Below are positions 8,240 through 19,034 of a stretch of 32,500 bases of DNA, piece after piece; within the stretch, counting starts at the first letter, position 1, and the number at the start of each line of letters is the position of its first letter. The notes under the pieces were generated by a model. It was not told the origin of the DNA. It ran no database searches and saw only the letters and a program-made list of their open reading frames with translations. Source of the DNA: Sphaeroforma sirkka. Lineage: Eukaryota > Opisthokonta > Ichthyosporea > Ichthyophonida. The stretch is taken from the NCBI GenBank assembly GCA_001586965.3, contig LUCW03000406.1, positions 1 to 32,500 on the forward strand, given 5' to 3'. The position numbers were made by a program, and so were the translations under genes.

Positions 8240-8415
8240 CGTATATTCTCGGGCTCCAACAAGTCGGGAGCCATTCGAAGATTAATCGTTTCTAGCACTT
8301 CACCCATAACATTCCGATTAATCTTTGGGAATGGTGATAATAAGCCAGTAAGACCTAATTGTAGTTCTCCCATGGTACCCATACCTAGAATTATATCAAT
8401 ATTTGATAGACTACA
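8240..8415 (-). pseudogene. C-terminal half of aspartic protease, element 2
   Basis: The - strand reads SNIDIILGMGTMGELQLGLT. It lines up with the IIG strand region of the element 1 protease, including the same L-x-LGLTGL run, and is followed by a linker. The matching N-terminal half with the DTGA active site lies about 750 bp away at 9150 instead of the ~200 bp expected, so something lies between them. Confidence 0.68.
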
Positions 8416-8419
8416 GGCG

Positions 8420-9050
8420 TAGACGTATTTCTAAATTCGTTAATAACGCTTTACGTCGTCAGCCCGAGAGTTGAGGACTTTTCTCAACTAATCTATGTAT
8501 AGGTGGGTCAGCCCAAAAGCACGTAAGAGTAATTTGAGACTTCTTCTCTCAGATTCTTCTATTTATAGGCGGACCAGACACCAGGCTAGCCGAGAGCCGA
8601 GGTCAGAGACTGAGAGTACGTAACAGAGAAAGTGATATGTTTACTTCTAGAAATATATCGTAGTACTATATTGTTCTGCATAAGGGTTCTCATACTGATC
8701 ATATGACTTTTTGCCCTGGCCAACCCAAGTGGTTGAACAATAGTAAACACACTCAGTATATAACTAAGGGTGAGATCATATATAAATTCATTCGATCGCA
8801 TCACGCTTTTGATACACTTCCACTTTACGTATAGTACCCCACCAAACATGCTAAAAACTTATCAGGTCACTCTACTCTCGTGCTACCAACCCATACTCCT
8901 CTCGAGCCCAGCCCTGAGCCCAGCCAGCCAACCAGCCCAACCAATGTTATCTGGGAAGTTCATAAGCTCACAGTCTTCGGTCGATGCTGTACCATTCTGA
9001 ACCATGTTGAGCACGTTGTACCCAAGCGCGGACTGGGGAACGTTTTGTCT
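8420..9050. repeat. unidentified ~0.5 kb sequence inside the element 2 protease
   Basis: The two halves of the protease (DTGA codon at about 9150, IILG at about 8395) are about 540 bp further apart than the domain allows. The intervening DNA contains a 7-bp hairpin (8469-8475 with 8483-8489), two ~55-bp degenerate copies starting near 8467 and 8529 (both with a TATRTATAGG-like core and a GG-CAG tail), and a CCAGCC-rich stretch at 8910-8945. I see no terminal repeats or target duplication, so its class (solo LTR, MITE, or decayed spacer) is unknown. Confidence 0.4.
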
Positions 9051-9059
9051 GCCATATAA

Positions 9060-9288
9060 ATTTAGCTATGTTTAGCCAGTGGCGTAACAGATAGGCGTGT
9101 GCCTTGTCTGCGGATGCCTGAGTGATGACTAAACGGTTCGCCCCCGTGTCAACGAGGATACATATATTATTGCCGGTCACTGATAATGTGACATAAGCAC
9201 GGTTGTCGGCAGAAGACAGTTTATCTTTTACTGCAAATATTTTTGTTGCCGTCCGACCAAATGACATGCACATATTCACGTCAGACAC
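9060..9288 (-). pseudogene. N-terminal half of aspartic protease, element 2
   Basis: The - strand contains YVTLSVTGNNICILVDTGAN followed by VITQASADKA. ILVDTGA with the following hydrophobic strand is the retropepsin active site (D-T-G), intact here in contrast to the DPG of element 1. After about residue 75 the frame departs from any protease pattern. Confidence 0.75.
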
Positions 9289-9297
9289 CTCAACATC

Positions 9298-9615
9298 TCA
9301 ATCCAAACTTGTCGCTTCTTCCCATCCTGCTGGTTCTTGATTGGCTTCCATCAATTCTTTTTCACTCTGTACGAATGACTCGTCTACCAAGTCATGAATA
9401 TGCTTTACTTCGTTCTCTCCCGTCATTGCTGGTGGTTGATCAGGCAACTGTTCACCTTTCACTAAGTTTACACGGTTTAGAAAACCCTGTCCCCTGTGGC
9501 GCGCGCGTCGATGAGCCCGTGGTCGATGTACGTTGTATAGGAGCTCCACGAGGTAGTGTGTGATTACTCGTATTGGCGTGGATCGGTAGTCGCCGTTGTC
9601 TAGGTCAGCCGACAA
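9298..9615 (-). pseudogene. gag-protease linker region remnant, element 2
   Basis: A 105-residue open frame on the - strand with an Arg/His-rich basic patch (about residues 30-45) and an acidic Glu/Asp-rich end, directly upstream of the protease remnant. No cysteine knuckle is visible. Identity as the end of Gag or the start of Pol rests on position. Confidence 0.4.
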
Positions 9616-9743
9616 CGAACACGAGGGTTCAATGCTGGTGGCGTATGTGGGTTAGCTCGTGTATTCGCATCGGTTGCGATAGGTTTTCTCGACGACGTTC
9701 TTCTGCTATGTCAACGTTCACGTAAAATACGTCTCGTATCTGC

Positions 9744-10025
9744 TCAGATGTGCAATCTCGCCAATGCGGATGCAAACAAAGAGTATTGCGGCAGCGCAGC
9801 TTGACGTATTAAATTAAGCACACCATGGTTGTGGTATACCTGTAACGAATTCTCATACTGTCGCATCTCCATGAATTCTACCATGCGTTCAAGATCACAA
9901 ATCTGCATATCAAGCTGTACCGAAGGCTTCAACTTCATGTACGCTAATACCTGTATGTATGCGTTGTCATCCAAATCATGTTCTTGCGTGCGTAGATGAC
10001 AATTCGTAGCTTCCTCAAACGACAT
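9744..10025 (-). pseudogene. gag-like remnant, element 2
   Basis: An ATG-initiated 93-residue frame on the - strand. It is Leu/Met/Gln-rich and predicted helical by eye (ICDLERMVEFMEMRQYENSL), compatible with a capsid helix bundle. It lies at the gag position of element 2. No specific Gag motif is seen. Confidence 0.35.
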
Positions 10026-10184
10026 AGTCTGTAATATTTACTCGTTTCCCACAATAAAGTTTAATAGCACCTTGAGAGATTCTTCTATCCATAGAGCTCT
10101 GCGCAAACCCATCTGCAGTATATGCATATGAATCGGATCAAACTTGTAAAATTACCCTTTCTTATACCAGTTTGAAATGAATAT

Positions 10185-10362
10185 ATACAGCTGTATCTTC
10201 TGCGGGTTATCCAATTTTTTTTAGCTGCCCTGTGGGTTAGGCGGCCATTCCTTCGGCGTCCGTTTGTCGAATGTCACTGAGCATATTTTCAGAGTCTCAT
10301 TGGATACACGATAACAGTCTCAAGATAGATATATGCAGCTGTATCTTCTGCGGGTTATCCAT
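10185..10362 (+). repeat. two-copy local repeat, 145 bp apart
   Basis: A ~30-bp block (AGCTGTATCTTCTGCGGG core, then TTATCCA) occurs at about 10188-10213 and again at about 10333-10358 in the same orientation, with few mismatches. It suggests a local duplication inside the gag-like region of element 2. Confidence 0.6.
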
Positions 10363-10548
10363 CAGCATTTCCAAGTGGCCATCCTGATCAGAAATCCACT
10401 CAGGATGTTGTTTGGCCTTATCCAACGTAGACATCGAGTGTTTGGTCTCAGAAACTAAACGAGCCAGTGTAATGTAAATTTCTGCCTTAACTTCATCCAC
10501 AGGTGTCGCATCCGTAGAAGACGCTGTCTCCACCTTGGCACAGATCAA
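10297..10548 (-). pseudogene. upstream gag-like remnant, element 2
   Basis: An 83-residue frame on the - strand, acidic and helical by eye (VDEVKAEIYITLARLVSE), upstream of the other gag-like piece. It could equally be unrelated old coding DNA. The C-terminal part overlaps one copy of the local repeat at 10185-10360. Confidence 0.3.
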
Positions 10549-11320
10549 AGACAGTTGACGATGAACTCCCTTATATATATATATGTATATTGACTAATTT
10601 GACTTTTACTTATTTTAGTCTCTAAAGAATTTAATGTAACAAATACAGTAGTTCAGTCACTTAAATGTGGTCAAAACCGAGTAACGCTTAGTAAAGAGTG
10701 ATAAGTCCGAAATACGTGAACTCAAGCAAGAAGTGCCATTATGAACGGCGCGACTGCTACATATATTAAACACGTTCCTATGTGGTACGGGATTTTCTCT
10801 AACAGTGGATGATTATAAAAATATTCGCTTAAGGTTTTGGTAGCTACTATATTATGATGACGTATGATGAGTCATCATTCTCTCACTAAATCCTCTGTTC
10901 CCCTATCTGGTCCGGTCCCCTGGCCCGTTCCTGAAATAATGCTCTTAGGTCCGGTCCTCTGGTCCGGCCCTAAAAATCCGTTCAGAGTGATTTGTCCACA
11001 AAGACCATCGTTTCTATGCTACAATAGAAAACTCCAATGTGAGGTGAAACAGTTGGTCTTATTGAGTTTAAGACCTGAGGCTTGGTTATGGTACGGGAGC
11101 AAAAGGTTAGTTCTAAAAACCAAAACCATTGCTTGAGCTGTCGGCCATTTACAACCGAGCAAACAATCCTGTAGCAAGCCATTGTAACGTAAAAGACCGT
11201 TCAGTCCGTGTCGAGATGTCCCTGTCGTTTTTACCGGGCTGTGGATCTATTGTTGGATGGATCGCTGTGGCTCGAAGAGGAATAGACAGATTTATAGGAT
11301 CAGTCACTCATCTTATCTGC
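10549..11320. other. non-coding interval
   Basis: No convincing coding signal. It holds a short TA run (10571-10582) and, at 10904-10975, three imperfect copies of a GGTCCGGTCC-CTGG-CC word, a small GC-rich tandem array. The ORFs here are short, lack ATG or recognisable motifs, and occur on both strands. Confidence 0.5.
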
Positions 11321-11344
11321 CACAACATGTTCCCTAATCAATAC

Positions 11345-11585
11345 CAGAGCCGCCATACTTATACGTACAGATACAACCGTTGTGATAGGCAACGAACACG
11401 GCTACGTCATTGTCAAGTTTTCTGACAAATCAACAAGTCCTACAACAAAGTGGCTATCTCCCTCGCTCAAGGATAGTTTTCATATGCCACAAGCTAGTCA
11501 AAACATACTCTCCGTCCGCCTTCTACAACGCATGGGCCATGGGGCGTACTTTCTTGCACGAGCCGACATAACCAACCCTATTCAT
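11345..11585 (+). pseudogene. Ty1/copia-like protease-to-integrase fragment
   Basis: The + strand reads VVIGNEHGYVIVKFSDKS, then a gap, then SLKDSFHMPQASQNILSVRL with LLQRMGHG. This matches the well-known copia block 'G-x-V/I ... L-x-D-V-L-x-VP-x-L-x-x-NLLSV-x-x-L-x-x-G' that follows the protease and precedes integrase. The frame runs into the microsatellite island at 11586. Weak continuation beyond the island is possible (a CTTC...C-like Cys pair near 12505) but not secure. Confidence 0.6.
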
Positions 11586-11612
11586 ATTCCTTTTTTCACA
11601 TTCATATTCATA

Positions 11613-11678
<66 letters not shown>

Positions 11679-12250
11679 TATTCGTATTCATATTCATATT
11701 CATATTCATATTCACATTTATATTCATATTCATATTATATTCATATTCATATTCATGTTCATATTCTTGTTGGCATTCATATTCATATTCATATTCATAT
11801 TCATATTTATATTCAAATTCATATTCATATTCATATTCATATTCATATTCATTTCATGTTCATATGATATTGATATTGATATTGATATTGGTATTGATAT
11901 TGATATTGGTATTGATATTGATATTGATATTGATATTGATATATTGATATTATTCATGTTCATATCCATATTCATGTTCATATCCATATTCATGTTCATA
12001 TTCATATTCACTTTATGTTGATATTGAGTTGATATTGATATTGATATTGATATAGATATAGATATTGATATTGATATTGATGTTGATATTAATATTGACG
12101 TTGATATTGATATTGATATTGATATATTGAAATTGAAATTGAAATTGATATTGATATTGATATTAATCGTGGTATTGATGTTGGTGTTGATGTTGATATT
12201 GATATTGATATTGGTATTGATTTTCACACTCATATTCATATTTTTATTCA
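11586..12250. repeat. microsatellite island: ATATTC, TA and ATTGAT hexanucleotide arrays
   Basis: In order: ATATTC-type repeats (11581-11620), pure TA (11620-11672), more ATATTC (11676-11850), GATATT (11865-11945), a mixed block of TTCATA/TCCATA (11950-12010), then GATATT variants (12020-12230). All units are six bases or share a six-base register, so every frame is free of stops for long stretches and encodes two-residue repeats. The long open frames here (up to 211 codons on the - strand) are products of the repeat and not genes. Confidence 0.9.
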
Positions 12251-12957
12251 AATTTCCGTCATCGTGTAGTTTATATTTTGGCAGGTAACACACGTACTCA
12301 CTGAACCTAGTTGCTCTACGGAGAATGAAAACCAGCCGACCCTTCGAAGATGGCCTATAATGCAATCGCGCCGCTCACCCGAGGTGTGTTTGAACTTTGA
12401 CTTTGACTTTGGACGCCTTGGGTGACTCCTGCATATCAAAATCACAACTCATCGATCGGGAGATATTTGCAGACGTAGTTATCCACTGTACTACATGTGC
12501 GATGCCGCAAGGACGCCACTAACATATCCATGACAAAATTCGTCGTTTCATCACGCAGCGATTTCTTGTCCGATACGATTTATCATCGTGAGCTTATGAT
12601 ATATCTCGAAGCGCTGCTCAACTATGTCAATTACCTCACCATCGGCTTAGCTGTACAAGTACATCTATAGCAGGCTGGTATGCACGTATGCTTCTCTACA
12701 AGTAACATCGCTAGTGACATCGCTTCCGTGAGCACATAAATTTGCATTTCACGGCCGAAGCCACTGCACTGATCGTGATGCTACTCAGCAATTGGTCACA
12801 AGGCACATACACCAGTCTTTAACCACTACCGCCGTTTGTGTTGCGCATGTTCCCATACATATTGCCTCATACATCTCGACTATCAGCGCCTCGGCGTCAT
12901 CTGTACGAACATATCAAACTCTAGAAACTAGGGTTAGCTAGCGTGGAAAAACACACC
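12251..12957. other. interval between microsatellite island and the - strand gene
   Basis: No gene I can support. A Cys pair in a + strand reading near 12500-12530 (C-T-T-C) hints at a copia integrase zinc finger continuing from 11585, but stops are frequent. The end of the interval is presumably the 3' untranslated region of the - strand gene that stops at 12958. Confidence 0.35.
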
Positions 12958-14117
12958 CTAGTCCGACAGCACGCCATCGAGCCAATCCTCGAGATCATCC
13001 TCTTGCGCTGCCTTCGACCGAGTAATCTGGTCAGGTTTGATACATGACGCGAATTGCTTCTCAACCACTCCCCCGTGATCGGCCGGCGCTGTGGTGTCTG
13101 AGCCAAGATTTGCACACGACTGAACTATGCCCCTAGCGCCACCACGTGGTATGTGCAGAGGCGAGTTACTCAAGGGAGTCTCAGGAGTGTTGCAGTGGTA
13201 TGCCTCAGACTGAGCGAAGACGCCACTCTGCGGGTTGGAAGGCTCGTTTACAGCCGCGACTGGGCCTGACTTAGCGGAAGAGGGTGTGTTTGTATGTGGT
13301 GTTTCTACACACATTCGCGTGTTCAGGCATGGCTGGGTGTATGTGCATGCATCTGTATGCGACGGCGTTGCCTGTACAAGCTGGGGAATATAGTTGGGAT
13401 ACTTTGTCTCTCTCCGTTTTAAGTTGTCGTTTGCAAGCCATTGCCACTCTTCAATCTTTGCGTCCGAGAGGATCCGCCTTGGTCCTTGACACAGGTTAGT
13501 GTTCAGGACATGACACAGCGGTATGCACTCTAACGCAGATATCAACTCAGCCCTGTGCGGGGTTGATGGAGAAGCGAACTGCTGAACTATATGCAATTAT
13601 ATGCACATGATGGCTACACCCGAAATCCATGGAAAAGGGTGATATACCTTCAGATAGAAATGAGATTGTAGCCACGAATTGGGGATTCATGTGCTTACAC
13701 GCTACGGAACATCAGGACATCGACACTTGAATTGGAAACGCATATATATACACACACACAACACCACAGAATGTAGAGGTGTGCGGGATAAGAGTAGGCA
13801 GATACATAAACTAGTTTACATACCAGTGGAACCGATCTGCGGCTACTCACAAGTAGCTACACACACTCGATACTACGTACAACCGCACAACACGCCAACA
13901 AGCATGTACAACACTACACGTACACACCCAATATAATCCATGGACATGGCTATGCCTATACAAACGGCGGGGAAACTGAGCCAGAACTACACACAACCAG
14001 CTTAAATATACTATCACGTACACGTATAAGTAGGCGGAAACACACATACTGGAACGGTTCATCTAAGGATGACTCATCTGAGTAATGTGACGTTGACCAA
14101 TCAGTCTCGTCGGCCAT
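12958..14117 (-). CDS. predicted four-exon gene, protein of unknown function with LEDWLD C-terminus
   Basis: I do not recognise this protein. Proposed exons on the - strand are 14117-14050, 13842-13824, 13693-13648 and 13586-12958. The introns have donors A|GTATGT, G|GTATGT and G|GTATAT and acceptors GTAG, TAAG and ATAG. Phases agree throughout: 762 nt, 253 codons plus stop. The long last exon has no ATG of its own, which supports splicing. Exon 1 starts at an ATG and is acidic/Ser-rich (MADETDWSTSHYSDESS). A helical segment follows (residues ~30-105, with AELISALECI and EEWQWLANDNL), then a long Pro/Ser/Thr-rich, probably disordered part. The end is acidic, EDDLEDWLDGVLSD. A C-terminal LEDWLD is reminiscent of proteins such as the apoptosis regulator Aven, but nothing else matches. 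Exons 2 and 3 are the least certain. Confidence 0.5.
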
Positions 14118-14170
14118 TCGATAGTAAGAACTGACACCGGCAGACGAAGCAGCTATGCAGAGGGTGTGCA

Positions 14171-14452
14171 GACCCAACAATAGGCACAAATGATGAGCAA
14201 CGGATACACAGAGAAAAGGCGCATGTGCATTCTATATTTCATGGCCTATATGCCAATGGAAGGGGCAACCGATAGGGCCTAGATGCGAATAGAGTGGCTT
14301 GCGGGTAAGCGGACCCAACAATAGGCAATGCAAGTGATGAGCAACGGATACACAGAGGAAAGACGCATGTGCATTCTATGTTTTATGGCCTATATGCCAA
14401 TGGAAGGGGCAACTGATGGGGCCTAGATGCGAATAGAGTGTTTTGCGGGTAA
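14171..14452. repeat. 141-bp tandem duplication
   Basis: 14171-14311 and 14312-14452 are two head-to-tail copies starting GACCCAACAATAGGCA, with a few substitutions and small indels. They lie just upstream (5') of exon 1 of the - strand gene, so they may duplicate its promoter or 5' untranslated region. Confidence 0.9.
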
Positions 14453-14806
14453 CCTATACTCACAGTGTGAAAGTGAGATCGAGATGATGAAGAAGATACG
14501 ATGGCGAGCATGTAGTGGAGGCGTTATAAACGCATACAGTGTTCCAGAGAGTTAAATGAGGTGGCTGGAGTAGGGTAGAGCAATGCTGTATCCCACACAG
14601 ACCAAGCCATTCTCCAACCGAGCGAGTAATAAATAAGCCGGGTGACCAACCCAACCAATGTAGTACTAGATGGGTTGGTTCAGCCATTCACATAGTCTAC
14701 TATAGGCCAAGCTCCCAAAGTGGCACAATCGATACACACAACCGCAACCCTAAGCGCACCTCAGCTCACCACACACCACCGCCACACACCGCAAGCCGTC
14801 AGACTG
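14453..14806. other. non-coding interval
   Basis: No motif-bearing ORF; one 75-codon - strand frame lacks any recognisable feature. An ACACACC-rich stretch at 14735-14795 is low-complexity. Confidence 0.4.
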
Positions 14807-14984
14807 TGTACATCGCAAACAGCCACCCCCTTTGTGTCTATATCATTTAATGTTAGGTGAGTCTATATTATTGAATGCAATGGTGATACAAACTATGTAC
14901 ATGGCAAACAGCCATCCCCTTTCTGTCTATACCATTTAATGATAGGTGAGTCTATATCATTTAATGCAATGGTAATTTACTACA
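14807..14984. repeat. 89-bp tandem duplication
   Basis: Copies start at 14807 and 14896 (TGTACAT-GCAAACAGCCA). Each contains a TCTAT-TCATTTAATG and GGTGAGTCTATAT word, itself partly repeated inside the unit. Divergence is around ten percent by eye. Confidence 0.85.
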
Positions 14985-15098
14985 ATTCATATGGACAAAC
15001 GGTTTCATTATATCGCACACAGTCGCGTGTACATGACCTACCACTCTCCAGTATGTTCTCCAGTCGGGCGTGTTCACTCATGGCATCAGCTGAGTCCA

Positions 15099-15127
15099 AT
15101 AGGGTTTAGGCTTTTAGGGTTTAGGGT
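15099..15127 (+). repeat. short telomere-like TTTAGGG stretch
   Basis: Three near-consecutive TTTAGGG-type units (AGGGTTTAGG, TTTTAGGGTTTAGGG) lie in non-coding DNA. This is an interstitial telomere-like tract, too short to be a chromosome end. Confidence 0.5.
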
Positions 15128-15523
15128 TCTTGGCGGAATGAGCTTGAATTGTATGTATATCTTTGGTACACTCACGCAGACATCAATCCACTAGATTTTT
15201 TGACGACAGGGTCTAGTCGATGTATAGCTATTGACGGGTTGTTTATTTTAATTCTCACATCCAGGGTTGGGGGTGTGTGTACTACACACAAATGTAATAC
15301 GCACAAATCAACATATATAATCCATTTGTGGATCCATGATACTAAGAAGCTATCATTCATAGACAGAGATATGACTCAAATAGCAACACGTACTTTTGTC
15401 CACACATGTATATGTGAAACCAATACACGGTATCGTTTTATGCTTGTTATTTCTAATTGGTTTAAGTCGCCATGACAAATATCCGTTACGATTGAAACAA
15501 AATGCAAACAAACGTAACTTGCG

Positions 15524-16648
<1,125 letters not shown>

Positions 16649-16755
16649 GTTTAATTTTTTTCTAAGTCGGATCGGTTTGTATGCACACTACGCTCTGTAC
16701 TAAATGACCTACCACTTGCTATAAAAAACTGCGTATGATATGTTACACGACGTAC

Positions 16756-16987
16756 TATAATCCTCTGGTTCATCTTGATAGCGGTCGGCGTTGATTCCGC
16801 TCACTTTCCCTGGCCCTTCCTTGTTCCGGGACCCTTTAATTTTATTCTTAGCGTTGTTTCCATCCTTGCCCGTGATTGGTGTGCCTTTGACGCCATTTTT
16901 CTTTTCCTGTTGTTGCTGGTACTGTCTGGATCGTTTCTGTTTGTGTTGATCTGGCCTCATGATCGGTGGTGTGGGTGCATTGCATTG
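16756..16987 (-). CDS. candidate internal exon of an unidentified gene
   Basis: A - strand segment of 232 nt opens after a good acceptor (TTGTCTCAG at 16988) and could close at A|GTACGT. Its reading (NAPTPPIMRPDQHKQKRS, then a Gln run and Lys/Gly/Asn-rich repeats, ending in an acidic DEPEDY) has protein-like composition, unlike the AT microsatellites next to it. It would be a basic, disordered nucleic-acid-binding tail. No partner exons were found, so it may be spurious. Confidence 0.28.
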
Positions 16988-18037
16988 CTGAGACAATGGT
17001 ATGTGTATGATAATTGTATTTACATATAGCTTTATATGTTTATAGGTGAACCACCGACAATTGTGAGCAACTGTTTTGCCTACGTTTATATCAATCGAAG
17101 TCCGCACATCTAGAATGTGGATCCTGCAATGCTATATACAATCATGACATACAAGATACATTTACTACTTACACACATCCGGGATGTCTTCACGAAGGGC
17201 ACATAGTTGAATAAATGCGAATACACCGACACTTATTATTTATATATATACATACGAGACATTGCCCCTGTTTTATTTAGTAGTACGCTATGTATGAGCG
17301 AGAGAGAAAAAAAGTTTTCATGATGTAGCGAAAAAGCTGGTTTTGCATTAGTTGCTCTAGAATAAGATTGTTTCCAAAAAACTATGAACATCTGTGGCAA
17401 ATTCCGGTTTGCACATAAATAACCAGCCTTCTATAGAGTTGCAGAAGGGAGATGGCTACTTACGAATACAGGTGAACGTACATCCCCCCTAAGAGTAAAA
17501 GTAACGCAAATTAAAGAAAAAAAGAAAAAAAGAACAGAATAAACGGTTTTAAAAAACATATGTACAGTACATGCTTATTTATTCACGGCCCAGTGGATAG
17601 GCAGGGTCTCGTGCGGCAAGCAAGGTTTCTGGCTACAACCAAATCGAAAATCTAGCGGACCCACCAAGTCCAGAGAGCCGTGGTATATTTATTATATTGG
17701 TATGCATGTATTTGTTAGGTTGGTCCTATCGGGATCTCAGCGGATATTTGCTGACCTGACTTGGGCAGTGTATCTTCTCACGTTTGAACGGATAGAAATG
17801 CGTTGGTGTTTACGTTCAACGTTTACGTTGCTATATGACACCTGCACGTGACCCCTTTATCACAGAAAACGGGTCATCATAATTGTGGTATTTTTGAAGA
17901 CGCGCTGAGTCTCGTTTTTAAAAACATATTATAGTGTATGTAGTGTATACAACTATACTTCATATATATATATATACATACATCCATATTTGAATATCTA
18001 CTCACACATCTAAAGCAGCGTTTGTATATCTTGCAGT
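16988..18037. other. intergenic region upstream of PWP1
   Basis: No ORF with motif support. It should contain the PWP1 promoter and any 5' non-coding exon. The last bases before the ATG, TATATCTTGCAG (ending 18036), form a strong 3' splice site, so the PWP1 leader is probably interrupted by an intron whose upstream exon I cannot place. An A-rich tract lies at 17515-17535. Confidence 0.5.
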
Positions 18038-18449
18038 ATGTCTATGATATCATGTCTCACCTGGGTGGAGAGGGGGGTTGCCAGTGCAGTACCCGACAAG
18101 GTTGAGTTGGAAGGCGATGTGCTTGAAGCATTGATCGAACAAACACGCTCAGCATCACTTGAGGAAGATGATAGCGATGGAGATGATGACGAAGATGATG
18201 ATAATGCGCCAAACGACGGGGGTAACCATGGTAACACAGATTCACAGGATGATGGAGATATGGATGATATGAATGACGCTGACATGGACGCAATGCAGGA
18301 TGAGATGAACGAGAGTGATGAAGAGAGTGAGCAATTTGACGATGTGGACAGTGACTCGGACGATGGAACGGCAACTGGTCGCATGACTGGACTGGGAGGG
18401 CTGATTGTGCACACATCGACCACTCAGGATCATATATATAACGAGTAAG

Positions 18450-18500
<51 letters not shown>

Positions 18501-18552
18501 CACATTCGTACATATACATATACACATTATATATATATATATATATATATAT

Positions 18553-18625
<73 letters not shown>

Positions 18626-18661
18626 TATGAATATATATTCATACATGATGAATATATATAT

Positions 18662-18727
<66 letters not shown>

Positions 18728-18895
18728 ATATAATAATATATATCGAATAAACAAACACGCACACACACACACGCACGCATATAATATATATATATATATA
18801 AGGCAAGTAATACGCGCGCACACATTGCGCACACACATATCATCATCAATATCATATATATATATATATATATATATGTAATATATACATATATA

Positions 18896-18931
<36 letters not shown>

Positions 18932-18935
18932 GCGT

Positions 18936-18977
<42 letters not shown>

Positions 18978-18987
18978 CAATACTACA

Positions 18988-19034
<47 letters not shown>

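Larger units (their letters stand above)
7396..10548 (-). mobile_element. decayed Ty3/gypsy element, antisense to element 1 (element 2)
   Basis: Read on the - strand, gag-like, protease, reverse transcriptase and RNase H pieces follow in order from about 10548 down to 7396. The RNase H ends abruptly after HVLGELNKC, where the LTR of element 1 begins, so the integrase half has been separated by the insertion and should lie left of the window or be lost. Many stops, frame shifts and deletions mark it as much older than element 1. No LTR of its own is visible here. Confidence 0.8.

Noticed and set aside
11730..12365. 211-codon open frame on the - strand with Asn-Met and Ile-Ser repeats
   Set aside because: It is the translation of ATATTC/GATATT hexanucleotide arrays; all frames are open there for the same reason.
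18010..18423. 137-codon Ser-rich frame antisense to PWP1 exon 1
   Set aside because: Shadow of the acidic GAT/GAC/GAG-rich exon read on the other strand.
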